Assembly: GCA_943704415.1 (NCBI GenBank)
Contig: CALSCO010001030.1
Coordinates: 53,670 to 117,669, forward strand
DNA: 64,000 nt
Source: Parvularia atlantis
Lineage: Eukaryota; Opisthokonta; Rotosphaerida
Direction: 5' to 3'
How positions within the stretch are numbered: the first letter of the stretch is position 1; every line of letters begins with the position of its first letter. Made by a program: the position numbers and the translations under genes. A model generated the notes under the pieces. The model saw only the letters and a program-made list of their open reading frames with translations, was not told the origin of the DNA and did not search any database. Shown one piece after another: positions 44,042 to 55,402 of the stretch.

Positions 44042-44223
44042 AATACTGAGCTGTGTGTGAGAGTACTGCTTGTTTGACGAAGTTCCACCCGGGTAAGAAT
44101 TGCGTGTCACACACCAAATTTCCCGCTGACCATGAGCGCTGACCAGCCGGTCTTCCACACTGGCACTCACGCGCCGCACGCGCCACACGCGCCGCACAGG
44201 TGCTGCTTGCCTCTCCGCTCCCA

Positions 44224-47200
44224 ATGGACGTGCTCGCCGACGTGCCACTGCTGGCGGGCGTGTCGCGCCAGGTCCTGTTTGCCGTGGCCGTTGCCCTCGC
44301 GAGTCTCGCCTTTGTCGCGGTCGTGTTGAGCCGGGCGTGGCGCCGCCACCGCGCGCGCGTGCAGCTGCGTGAGGAGCTGCGCAGCACGCTGGCCGCCGCG
44401 CCCAAGCCGCGCAAGGAGGCGCCCGCCGCGCCCAAGCCGGCCGTGACGGCCGTGGCGAAGCCGGCCAAGCCGCCCGCGGCCGCCGTGGCGAAGCCGCCCA
44501 AGCCCGAGCCCCCGATGCCTGCCGCGGCCCCCGTGGCCGCCGAGCCGGCGAAGCCGAAGCCGAAGCCGAAGCCCGCCAAGGTCGCCAAGCCCGAGGTGGC
44601 CACCAGTAGCGCCCCCGCGCCCGCAGCCCCCGCCGCGGCCAAGCCCGTCTCGACGGAGGAGACCAAGCCCAAGGAGACCAAGCCCAAGGAGACCAAGCCC
44701 AAGGAGACCAAGCCCAACGGCGTACACGCGCCCGGCAGCGTGGCCGTCATTGTACCGCGCGAGCTCATCAGCATCCTGGAGACGCTCGACGCGGACCAGC
44801 TCGAGGCCGCGCTGAACGAGACGCTCGCGCGGGTGCGTGGCGCCACGCTTGTGCGCCGGTGAGCGCGGCGCTCACGTCGCACGTGCGTGAACCAGATCGA
44901 GGCGCCATCCGACTGGGAGCACGTGAGCAAGGTCAAGGCCGAGCGGGTGCCGTCGGCGCTGCAGGTGCGGAGGCGCGTGCTTGCTGCGTGGACGCGGCTC
45001 AACCGCTCGCCGCAACAGAACAGGCTTAAGGTGGCCGAGGACGAGATCGCCGACCTCAGGAAAGCGGTGGAGCTGTCGCACACGCAGATCGAGGGCTTTA
45101 AGACGCAGAAGGACCGTGCCGAGCGTGACCTGCGCCACCGCGAGGCCGCGTTGCAGGTGCAACGAGCCGCGGCCTGCGCGCGCACTGACCGCCCCGCGCG
45201 CGAGCAGGAGACGGCCAGCAAGCACAGCAGCGAGTTGCAGACGCTCAAGGCGGCCAACGAGACGCTCGCGAAGCAGCTGCGCGAGGTGCATCGGGGTGCA
45301 CCCGACTTGCCGCTACTGGGCGGCTCATGCACTGCACGCAGGCCCTTGCCCCGACCGCGAGCCAGCCATCGCCGGCCGAGCCGTCGGCCAAGCTTGCGAC
45401 GCTGCTTGCCGAGATTGCCAAGCTTGAGGGCCAGAATGCGCAGCTGTTGCGGAACCTCGAGCTGCACGTGCGTGGCGTCCGCGTCGGCACGGTTCGCTGC
45501 CACTGACGCGTTCATGCGGACGTGCGCCAGAACAAGCAGCACGCAGACAGCGTCAAGACGCTGCAGGAGTCAATGGTGCGGCTGCCCGTGACGGCCCGGT
45601 GGCGGTGCCTGACGCCGCGCCCGTGCCCGCAGGAGAACATCGTCAACCAGAACGCAGCCGAGATCGCGCGCATGAAGGCCGCGGTCAAGGATGCGCAGGA
45701 CCGCGCGCAGGGCGTGATGGAGGCCGAGAAGCAGCAGCGCCTAGCGGCCACGGCGGCCAAGGCGGAACTGCATGTGCGCGGGCGCGTCTGGATGCCGGTG
45801 CGACTGACTGTGTTCGCTCTTCGCAGACCGTGCAGGCGCAACTTCAGCAGGTTCAAGCGGCCGTCCAGCAGGCGCACGCGGCAGCGGCGGCGAGCAAGCA
45901 GAGCGAGGATGCGCTCGTGCGCGCGATTGCGGTGCGTGCGCCCATCGAGCACTTGCCGCGTCCGCTCACGCGAGGCATAGACGCTCAAGCAGGAGCTAGC
46001 GGCCAGCGAGACGGCCCTGGCGCAGGCACGCGCGGCGCCCGCGAGTGTGCCCAAAGACATCGCGACTGCGGGTGCGCCGCCAGGCGGCGCGAGGTCCCCG
46101 CAGCCTCACCAAGCCCTCCTTCGCGCAGAGCACCTCGCGCACGCGCAGCAGGAGATCAAGCAGCTGCAGGCTGAGGCCGCGGAGCTGCGGCTGAAGCTGG
46201 CTGACGCGACGCACGCCGCGAGCAAGGCGGCCGCCGCGCCCGCGCCCACGCCTGCGCCTGCCCCTGTCGACGTGCACGCGCTGCCCGAGGTGCAGCAGCT
46301 CAAGCAGGCGCTATCCAAGGCGTCGGTCGATGTCGAGCAGCTGCAGAAGCAGGTCAAGGACGTGACGCAGGCGGCGGCGCAGCGCGCACAGGGCGCCGAG
46401 AAGACGGTGCGTGCAGCGGTGGCGCGTCGCGGTCGCGGGTGGCAGCTCACCGGCGCCGCCAGTCGTACGCGTACACGCAGATGCTGGTCGCCCAGCTCGG
46501 CGACCTGGCCGAGGAGCGCAACGAGCTGCGGCGCACGGTCGAGACGTACGTCAAGGGGCAGCAGCAGGCGGCGGCGGCGGCGAGCGGGCCAGCCAAGGAC
46601 GACGTGAAGAAGAAGTCCACGCCTGCACCGGCCCCGACCGACGCGGGCGTGCGTTGGGCGTGCGCTGCATGGCGCGCGCGGATGGGCGCTGAGAGGCGTG
46701 TGCCGGCCGCAGACGCTGGCCTACATGCAGACGCTCGTGATGCGCGTCGCCGATCTGGACGAGGAGCGCCGCGAGCTGCTGAGGACGATCGACGGCAAGG
46801 GCGCCAAGCCGGGAAAGGCCGTCGCCCCCGCGCCCGCCCCCACACCGACGCCCGCCGCCGCCCCGCTCAGCAAGGAGCACCTTGACCACAACGTGCGGCG
46901 CGCGGGGCACGGGCGCTCCCAGGCGGCTCACGCGCATGCGCCGCGCCGCGCCGCGCCGCACAGCTCTATGTCTATAACCAGCAGCTCATCCTGAAGCTGG
47001 CCGAGTCGCTCGAGGCGCAGCAGCAGCTCGAGGTGACGCTGGCCAGGCGGGGCGAGGCGGCGAGCAAGCGCGCGCCCGCGCCCGCGCAGCTGACGATCGC
47101 CGAGGAGGGCGCGGCCGGCCCGGCTCCCAATGGCACGGCTGCCGAGGAGCACGAGGAGGACTTTGAGCTGTTTGGCGACGACGACGACGACGACGAGGAG

Positions 47201-47785
47201 GTGCGGCGACGGCAGAGGCGTCTGCCCTGCCGCGTTTGACCGCGCGCCTAGGTCGACGTCGAGGCTGAGAAGCTCAAGGCCAAGCGGCTCGAGAAGTACA
47301 ACGCCAAGAAGGCCAATAGTGCGCGGTAGGCGCGCGCGCCGTCCGCTGCATTCACGCGCGCGCGTCTTAGAACCCTTGGTGATCGCCGAGTTGTCGCTCT
47401 TGCTCGACGTCAAGCCGTGGGACGACGAGACCGGTGCGCGGCGCGATGCTTCTGTGCGCGCGCGCGCACGCGCGCAGTGGGCTCATGCACCGGCCGCAGA
47501 TATGAAGGAGCTCGAGGAGGGCGTGCGCGCGATCCAGACCGACGGCCTGCTGTGGGGCCCCTGTTCGTTGTCGTGTCGCGCGATTCCGCGTGAGTGTGCC
47601 GCGCTGACTGCCGCCTTCGCCCCGCCGCAGCCAAGCTTGTGCCGGTCGCGTTCGGCATGAAGAAGCTGCAGATCACGGCCACGGTCGAGGACGGCAAGGT
47701 CTCGACCGACTGGCTCAAGGAGCAGATCACGGCGCTCGAGGACCACGTGCAGTCGATGGACATCGTCGCGTTCGACACGATCTGA
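44224..47785 (+). CDS. Membrane-anchored coiled-coil protein fused to an eEF1B (EF-1 beta/delta) nucleotide-exchange domain
   Basis: About 870 residues in ~16 exons. Residues ~11-32 form a signal-anchor helix ([20 protein letters not shown]) followed by RAWRRHR. Residues ~60-170 are Lys/Pro/Ala-rich and include four KETKP repeats (44656-44715). A long coiled coil follows ([59 protein letters not shown]), with three tandem modules that start [40 protein letters not shown] and [20 protein letters not shown]. After an acidic [15 protein letters not shown] segment comes the complete eEF1B exchange domain: [76 protein letters not shown] and the ending [13 protein letters not shown]. The domain recharges eEF1A with GTP. 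The N-terminal architecture resembles kinectin/p180. No gap exceeds an ordinary intron. Confidence 0.85.
44656..44715 (+). repeat. Four 15-nt tandem repeats encoding (K/E)ETKP
   Basis: Units at 44656, 44671, 44686 and 44701, the last three identical (AAGGAGACCAAGCCC). They lie in the Lys/Pro-rich segment after the membrane anchor; such basic repeats in p180 are associated with ribosome binding, which is only an analogy here. Confidence 0.9.
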
Positions 47786-47837
47786 GCGGGCCAAAAGTAG
47801 TTTGTAGTGCGCTGTGGCAGCATCTGGCACAGATACA

Positions 47838-48126
47838 CTAGCTGCCGCCCTCGCCGGGCGTGGACGCGGCCGCCTGCAGCCGCGCCGCAGCCTCGGCCAT
47901 CTGTGCGTGACGGTGCTTGCGTGAGCGCATCGTCTCTGCCCGCGAGCGCATCCGCGCACACCTTGATGAGGTCGCGCTGCGTCTCGGCGGCCAGCGCCCG
48001 CACGCGCGCCGCCTCCTGCCGCAGCAGCGCGCGCTCGTCGCGCACCTGCTCCAGCACCGCGTCGACCCGCCCGGCCGCGCCGAGCAGCGCGAGCTGCCGC
48101 TGTCGCGCCGCGACAAACTCATCCAT
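47838..48126 (-). CDS. Small coiled-coil protein, unrecognised (75 aa)
   Basis: Two exons (48126-47962 and 47900-47838) joined by a 61-nt GTGTGC...CACAG intron with CTCAC before the acceptor. The product is one amphipathic helix: it begins MDEFVAARQRQLALLGAAG and continues with Arg/Glu/Ala-rich heptads (RDERALLRQEAARVRALAAE) and MAEAAARLQAAAST before a Gly-rich end. It could be a subunit of a small coiled-coil complex (for example BLOC, HAUS or kinetochore), but nothing in it decides. The start lies 28 bp from divergent UTP18, and the intron matches the local consensus, which supports a real gene. Confidence 0.55.
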
Positions 48127-48154
48127 GGCGGCTTGTCACCAATCTGCTTTCGCC

Positions 48155-48460
48155 GCCATGCTGCGCAACGGCCACGTGGCACGCCAGCGTGCAGGAGGCG
48201 ACGCGGCCGCGGCGGCGTGGCTCGAGGCGGCCGTGCTCGGCGTGGACGCGGGCGCGGCGTTGCGGCGCGCCAAGAGCCGGCCGGCCTCATCGTCACGTGC
48301 TGCGGCGGCGGCGGACGACGGCGAGGACGAGCGCGCGCTCGCGGTGGCCGGGTTTGTCGTCGACAAGCGGCCGGCGCGCGGCAACGCGGACGCGGAGGAC
48401 GACGACGGCGAGTCGCCGTTTGCGCACTTTGACCACGCGGCACTCGACGACGACGACGAG

Positions 48461-48496
<36 letters not shown>

Positions 48497-50260
48497 CGCG
48501 CACGACCAGTCAAGCGCCCGCGCGGGCGCGACGAGGCCGATGGAGCGGCCGCCGTGCACGGCTGGGCGGGCGAGCGGCCGCCTGTGTGGGTCGATGAGGA
48601 CGACCGCCGCGTGTCGATCGACATCGCCGCCGTGCGGCGCCTGCGCAAGCTGCGCGCCAATGAGCAGCAGACCGTCGTCAACGGCGTCGAGTACCAGGCC
48701 AAGCTGCGGCAGCAGTGCGTGCGGCAGCGGCGATGGGTGGCAAGCCGGCTCACGTACGACGCAGGCTGGCCAAGCTGCGCTCGCACCAGTGCTGGACCGC
48801 GGCGTTTGAGGCCGCGCGGCAGGAGCGGCTGCGCGAGGGCGCGCAGGACGACGGTGCGCGCAAGCCCGTGCCGGTCGCGCTGCGACGTGCTCACGGCCTC
48901 GCAGAGATCACGGTGCTGCTGTCGCGCGCGGGCAAGCTCACGCGCAAGTCGGCGCTGCTGCCGCAGACGGCGATCGACATTGCGCGCGTGCGCGACCTGA
49001 ACGAGTCGGCGCGCACCGAGGCGTCGATTGAGGCCATACACTTCCACCCGAGCGGCCAGCTCGCCCTCACGGCTGGGCTGGATAAGACGCTGCACCTGTT
49101 CCAGGTACGGGCGCGCGCATCAGCGTCGCACGCACGGCGCTTCTCAGCGGCGGCGTGCAGGTCGACGGCCGCGCCAATGAGCAGGTGCAGAGCGTGCACT
49201 TCCAGGACCTGCCGGTGCACTCGGCCGCGTTCACGCCCGATGGGCGGTACATTTTCGCGTCGGGGCGGCGGCGCTTCTTCTACGCGTACGACGTCGAGGC
49301 GGGCACGGTCGAGCGCGTGCCGTCGATCGCCGGTGCGCGCGCTGTGCCCGCCCCTGTGCGCAGCGGTGACCGTCGTGCGCGCACGCAGGCCACACCGAGA
49401 AGAGCCTCGAGTCGATGGTGGTCTCGCCGTCGGGCGAGTACCTCGCGTTCATGGTGCGTGCGCCGCGCGGGTGAGGTCGCGCCCGCTCACCGCGCTGCAG
49501 GGCAACCAGGGCCTGGTGATGCTCGTGTCGACGCTCACGCGCCAGTGGATCGCCGACCTGCGCATGAACGGCTCGGTGCGGAGCATGGCCTTCTCGCGCG
49601 ACGGGCGGTCGCTCTACACCTTTGGCGGTGCGCGCTGTTGAGGTGGCCGCGCACGGGGCGCTCGCTTACCCTGCCCGGCGCGCGCAGGCGAGGGCGACGT
49701 GTACGTGTGGGACGTCGGGCAGCGGCGGTGCGTGCACAAATTCCACGACGACGGGTGCATCCACGGGACGTCGCTGGCCGTGTCGGCCGACGGGCAGTAC
49801 ATCGCGTGCGGGTGTGTGTGTCGGCTCGCGATGGCCAGTACGGTGCAGCTGACCGCGACACAGCTCCGATACGGGCGTCGTCAACTTGTACACGCACCAG
49901 GCCGCGAGCGCGTCCGACTTGCCCAAGCCCGAGCGCTCGTTCATGAACCTGACGACGAGCGTGAACCTGCTCGGGTTCAACAACGACGAGCAGGTGCTCG
50001 CGATGGGCAGCAAGCAGAAGCGCGACGCGTTCAAGCTGGTGCGGCGCGCGCGCACACGCCACACGCGCACCCCTTGACACGCGCTGCGCGTGCAGGCGCA
50101 CGTGGCCTCGCGCACCGTCTTCGCCAACTGGCCCACGGGCAACACGCCAATCCACCACCCGAGCAGCTTTGCGTTCTCGCCTCACGACGGCTACCTCTGC
50201 GTGGCGAACGACCGCGGGCGCGCCCTGCTGTACCGTGTGAACCACTATGAGACGGCGTGA
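48155..50260 (+). CDS. UTP18: UTP18, WD40 subunit of the U3 snoRNP / SSU processome
   Basis: Nucleolar UTP-B subunit needed for 18S rRNA processing. About nine exons. The N-terminal ~190 residues are charged with a polyaspartate run (48445-48496) and a basic patch (KRPRGRDEA). Then PPVWVDEDDRRVSIDIAAVR, RLRKLRANEQQTVVNGVEYQ, SIEAIHFHPSGQLALTAGLD followed by KTLHLFQ, the WD repeats VQSVHFQDLPVHSAAFTPDG, FFYAYDVEAGTVERVPSIAG, EKSLESMVVSPSGEYLAF, QWIADLRMNGSVRSMAFSRD, GDVYVWDVGQRRCVHKFHDD and GTSLAVSADGQYIACGSDTG, and the family ending FANWPTGNTPI plus SFAFSPHDGYLCVAND. The correspondence with yeast and human UTP18 runs along the whole C-terminal domain. Convergent with the amidohydrolase gene, 25 nt between stops. 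Confidence 0.95.
48445..48496 (+). repeat. GAC triplet run encoding polyaspartate in UTP18
   Basis: About 17 GAC codons interrupted once by GAG. Acidic runs at this place are common in nucleolar WD40 proteins; the near-pure GAC codon use suggests slippage expansion. Confidence 0.9.
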
Positions 50261-50285
50261 GAGGGGAGGTACAACGGCGGCGCGC

Positions 50286-52032
50286 TTAGTGCGGGCACGT
50301 CCGGCGCGGCGTCGCGTTTGACGCGCTGTCGTCGTCGCGGTAGATGCGCCCGCCCTTCATCACAAACTTGACCTGGCGCAGGTCCGCGACGCGCGCGAGC
50401 GGGTCGCCCGCCACGGCGATCAGGTCCGCAGGCGCACCGGCCTCGAGCACGCCCAGACCGGCCGCGGGGTCGACGAGCGCGGCGGCCTTGATCGTCGCGG
50501 ACTGGATGGCCTGGAGCGGCGTCATACCCACGTCGACGTACAGCTGCGGCGCGCGCGCACATGCTCAGCCGAGGCGGTGAAAGGCGTCCCGCGGGGGGCC
50601 GCACCTCGATCTCGCGCACGTTCTCGCCGTTCTCGACGCCGCCGACGTCGCTGCCCGCCACCACCTCGACGCCCAACTCGAGCGCGCGCCGCACCACAGC
50701 CTTCGCCGTCTCGAAGCGCGGGATGTCCTCCGGGTCCCACTGCGACCGCGTGAGCCCGGCGCGACGCACGCGCGTGGGCCGTGTGTGCGCACCGACGCTG
50801 CGGCCTCAAAGATGGCGAGGGTCGGGCACAGGGCGACGTTTTTGTCGCGCATCGCCGTCAGCGCCTCGTCGTTGGCCTGGTCGCCGTGCTCGATGCTGCG
50901 CACGCCCGCCTGCACCGCGCGCAAGATCGCTGCGCCCGGCTCCGCCGTCAGCGCGTGCCACAGCATCGCGAAGCGTCGCGGCGCACCGTCCGGCTTCACG
51001 GCGTGCACGGCGACCTTGGCGCCGACCTCGGCCGCCTCGCTCACCGCCGCTGCCATCTCCTCCACGCTAAAGTTCGGGTAGTACTTGCCCTGGTAGCGGC
51101 TGTAGTCGCCGTAGAGCTGCGTTTTTGGAGGCGCACGGCGTGAGCGAGCAAGAGCGACTGCGTGCGAGCTGACCTTGATCCAGTCGGCCCCGCCGTAGTT
51201 GAGCTGGCGGCGCACGACCTTGCGCATCTCGTCGACGCCGTCGGCTACCTCGGCCCCGACGTACTGGTAGTAGTTGTAGCCTATTTGCGCGTGCGCAACG
51301 TGAGCGCGCGCGTGTGCGGTTTGTTGCGTCACGGCACACGCACCCTTGGGTGGGTATGAGCCCGTGGAGACGATCGCGCGGCTGGCGATATACAGCCGCG
51401 GTCCGTCGACCCAGCCCTCGGCGATGGCGCGCTTCAGGTCCTGGTCGGCGTCCTCGGCGCCCTCCGTGCCGAGGTCGCGCACGGTCGTGAAGCCGCTGAG
51501 GATCGTGCTGGCCGCCCGCGGGTGCGGTGTATCAGCGCGTGCGGCCGGGCGGGGACAAGGGCGCGGCGCGTACCGGCGCGCGTACATGCCGGCGCGGAGC
51601 GTGCGCTGCGGGATGGACTCTTGCGTGACCTGTGTGTGTGGCGCGCGCACGCTTTGCGTTGCAACGCGGGCAGTGCGCGCGCACCTGCGTGTTCCAGTCG
51701 ACGATGTTGTACGGGCGCAGGAAGAGATGCACGTGCGCGTCGATCAGGCCCGGCAGCACAAACGCGTCCGACAGGTCCACGACGTCGCGGCCGGCGCGGC
51801 TGAGCGCGGCGGCGCCGCCCTGGGTGATGCCGGTGATGTTTGCGATGACGCCGTCGACGACGGTGATGACCTGGTCCGTCGCGACGCGGCCCGTGCGCAC
51901 ATCGAGCACGCGGCCGGCGAGCAGCACGGTCTCGGCCGCGGCCGCAGCACTCGCAAGCGCCGCCGCCGCCGCAGCAGCAGCAGCCGCAAACAGGACAACG
52001 GCGGCACGTGACGCGGACATCTTGGATGACAT
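50286..52032 (-). CDS. Secreted metal-dependent amidohydrolase (imidazolonepropionase-like)
   Basis: Amidohydrolase-superfamily hydrolase, substrate unknown. Exons from ATG 52032 give a signal peptide ([20 protein letters not shown]), then TVLLAGRVLDVRTGRV, AFVLPGLIDAHVHLFLRPY (HxH metal ligands), SGFTTVRDLGTEGAEDADQD, QLNYGGADWIK (position of the bridging Lys), a VGAKVAVHA His, AGVRSIEHGDQANDE and GVEVVAGSDVGG (catalytic Asp). It ends ADLIAVAGDPLARVADLRQV followed by VMKGGRIYRDD, the C-terminal beta-sandwich strand of the family. Several members are prolidase- or carboxypeptidase-like, so peptide-like substrates are plausible. Its start codon lies 8 bp from that of the divergent aminopeptidase; an internal ATG at 52020 would widen this to 20 bp. 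Confidence 0.87.
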
Positions 52033-52040
52033 CCGCCGGC
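52033..52040. promoter_or_regulatory. 8-bp spacer between divergent start codons (amidohydrolase / leucine aminopeptidase)
   Basis: CCGCCGGC is all that separates the two outward-facing ATGs. Promoter and 5' UTR elements for each gene must lie inside the other's first exon. Confidence 0.5.
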
Positions 52041-54273
52041 ATGCTTGCGCGCTGTCTGCGTCGCGGCTTTGGAACGCGTCCAGGCGCGGCGGCCGAGCTC
52101 GCGCAGCCCGGGGAGCTCGTCATGGGCGCGCAGACGGACGGTGCGCACGGCGTGGCGCGGCGCGGCGCGTGTGGCTGAGATTGTTGCGGCAGGCGTCATC
52201 GTCGGCGTGGACGAGAAGGGCGAGCTGTGGTGAGCGGCGCCGCTCACGAGGCGCACGAACGGCTGACCGAGCTGCGCTGCCACCAGGCCCGGCAGCGACT
52301 ACGTCAACCGCGCGAGCCAGGGCCGGCTGCAGCGCCTGCTTGGCCTGACGGGCCACACGCACAAGGACGGTGCCGTGCGCGTGCTGCACGACGTCCACGC
52401 GAGCTTCCCGCGCGTCGCCGTCGTGACGTGCCGCCGCGCCGGCTGGACGGGCGATGAAACGCGGCGCGCAGTGCGTCGCGTTGCCGGTGACGGACCGTCT
52501 GTCGCTCACGCGCCGCGCCAGACGGCCATCGCCGCGCGCGCCCTGCGCGACCACGGCGCCAAGCGCGTGCAGGTGGAGCGCCTGGGCAGCTTCCAGGGTG
52601 CGCGCACGCGGGATGCACCATCAGGCCTGCTGAGCGATCGCGCCAGCTGCCGCCGAGGGCATCACCCTCGGCACGTACACTTTTGACCGCTACAAAGCCG
52701 CGAGCTCGCCCGCGCCGTTTGCCGAGCCGCTGTGCTCGGCCGCCGACCGCACCAAGAGCCTGGCCGAGTTTGACCGCGGGACGGTGCTGGCGCAGGCGCA
52801 GAACTGGGCGCGCACGCTGGCCGAGCTGCCGCCGAACGTGCTCACGCCGGCCGAGTTTGCCAAGCAGGCGACGGAGGTGCGGTGACAATGATGCGCATGC
52901 GTCGTCGATCGAGCGCTGAACGGGTGCCCGCGCGCGCCAGACGCTCGAGGCGGGCGCGCGGAAGATGGCCGTGAAGGTGCACAACCAGGACTGGATCGAG
53001 GGCGCGCAGATGAACCTATTCCTGGGCGTGGCGCGCGGTGCGTGCGTGCGAGGCGAGCTGCTGTCCTGGCTGACGCGCCGCGCAGGCTCGGCCAAGCCGC
53101 CGCGGCTGATGGAGGTGCGCTTCGTCAACGGCGACCCGGCGCGGCCGCACGTCGTGCTCGTGGGCAAGGGTGCGCGCCCGCGTGGCCGTGCGGTGCGGTT
53201 CTGACCACTGGCTGTGGCAAAGGCATCACGTTCGACAGCGGCGGCATCTCGATCAAGCCGTCCGCTCACATGGACATGATGAAGGGCGACATGGGCGGCG
53301 CGGCGGCGGTGGTCGCTGCGATCAAGGTGCGCGGGCCGGGGCGCGGAGCGGTACTCGCGGTCTCGCTGAGCGCCAAGCAGGCCATCAGCGACCTCGACCT
53401 GAAGATCAACGTCACGGGCATTGTGCCGCTGTGCGAGAATATGCCGTCGGGCACCGCCATGCGCCCGGGCGACATCATCGAGTCGAGCGGCAAGAGCGTC
53501 GAGGTGCGCCCGGTCTGCAACTGTGCGCGCGCGACCGCTCACTGCCCCGGCATACCAGATCATAAACACGGACGCGGAGGGGCGCCTCATCCTCGGCGAC
53601 GCGCTGTACTACGCCACGGCCAACAAAACGCTGGCGTCGGTGCGCGTGCGCGCGTGTGGGTGGAGGACCGTGCGCGCCTGATGCTCGCTCGCAGTGCGTG
53701 ATCGACGTCGCAACGCTCACGGGCGCGATCGATGTCGCGCTCGGGTATTACGGCTGCGGCCTGTTCACCAACAACATGCCGTGCGTCGGCCGCCCGGTGA
53801 TGCATACGTGGCTTGTGTGCTGAACGCGTGCCGCAGATTCTTCGACAAGGCCGTGCAGGCGGCGCAGCAGGCGACGGGCGAGATCGCGCACCCGTGCGGG
53901 CGCCCCGCGCGTGCCAGCGTCTGCTCACACGCGCGGGCGCAGGATGCCGATCGGCCGCTGGCACCGGCAGCAGATCGAGTCGCGCGTAGCCGACATCAAA
54001 AACTCGACCGAGTCGCGCTCGGGCGGGGCGGCGACGGCGGCCGCGTTCCTGCAGCACTTTGTGACCAACGTGCGTATGGCCCGGCACGCGCGCTTTTTTT
54101 GTGCGTCGTGAGCGCGCGCGGCGCGGCAGGACAAGCCGTGGATGCACCTCGACATGGCGGCCGTGATGCACTCGTCCAAGACGGACGGGTACGACGTGCA
54201 GGGCATGACGGGCCGGCCGACGCGGCTGCTGGTCGAGCTGGCCGAGCGGCTCTTCGCGCAGGGGCAGCAGTGA
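52041..54273 (+). CDS. LAP3: M17 leucyl aminopeptidase (LAP3-like)
   Basis: Hexameric two-metal aminopeptidase removing N-terminal Leu and other residues. About ten exons from ATG 52041. The start [20 protein letters not shown] looks like a mitochondrial transit peptide. The N-terminal domain has [12 protein letters not shown] and ASFPRVAVV; then [20 protein letters not shown], and the catalytic core [14 protein letters not shown] (Lys and Asp metal ligands), [53 protein letters not shown] (NTDAEGRL signature), [29 protein letters not shown] and [16 protein letters not shown], as in mammalian LAP3. Every active-site block is present. It is followed in tandem by ATG7, 31 nt downstream. Confidence 0.94.
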
Positions 54274-54304
54274 TCGCGTTGCGTTGTCATCTGTCATCCG
54301 CTCT

Positions 54305-55357
54305 ATGTCGACGCTGCAGTTCGCGCCGCTGGCGTCGGCCGTCGAGGCCGTGTTCTGGCACGACCTGGGCACGCAGAAGGTGGCCCACGCGGGCGGGTGC
54401 AGCGCAGGCGCGGGTGGGGCGGGCGCTGACTCGGGACGGTGCGGCACGTGGCAGGTGAACCATTACAAGCTCGACGACTCGCCCAAGCCTGTCTTCGGCA
54501 CGTACGCGGCCGGCAGCGACGCGGCTCGCCCGGCGCTGCTGTGCGTTGGCACGGACGCGTTCCGCGCGGACGGCGTGGCGGCGAGGTGCGCGCACGGTGG
54601 ACGTGATGCGCAGCCTAACGACAACGACGCTGCGCCAGCTACGCGCCGCCGTACCACTTCCCCGCGCCGGGCACGCTGCGCAACACCAACACGGCCGAGG
54701 CCTTCCGCGACCTGGACAAGAAGGAGCTGCTGAACGCGGCAGGGCAGGAGGCACGTTGCCCTTGTGCCGTGGTGGTCAGGCTGACGCGACGTGCGCCGCT
54801 CGCAGCTGTGGGACGACATCACGTCCGGCCGCGCGCTCGCACGGCCGTGGCTGCTCGCGCGCTTCCTGCTGCTGACCTTCGCCGACCTTAAGAAGTACAA
54901 GTACAAGTACTGGTTCGCCTTCCCGGCCCTCACGCCCGCCGCGCCCTTCTCCGTCGCCGCCACCACGCCGCTCGCCGCCGTCCTTGCGCACGAGCAGCAG
55001 CACGCCCTCCGCACCGCCTACGCCGCGCTCCGCGGCCTGCCCGACCGCCAGGGCGACCTCGGCGCGGCCGCTGCCGTCACCGTGCGCGTCGATGGCGCGA
55101 CCAAGGCGCTGAGCGTGCACGCCCTGGCCGAGTACGCGAGCACGCCGGCCGGCGCGCAGGCACGCGCGCACTCGCCCCGCTCATCGGTCGCTCACCGATC
55201 CGCCACCACCGTCGGCAGGCATACGTCATGTTTGCCGACGCTGCCGCGCTCCCCACCCACCCGGGCTGGTATCTGCGCAACCTGCTTGTGCTGCTGCGGC
55301 ACCAGCTCAAGCTCGACCGGGTCAAGGTGCGCGCACCGCAGCGGCACGCACCGCGCG

Positions 55358-55402
<45 letters not shown>

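Noticed and set aside
43764-45542. 592-residue open frame on the minus strand opposite the eEF1B-fusion gene
   Set aside because: Low-complexity shadow with no domain; the plus strand carries spliced, conserved protein.
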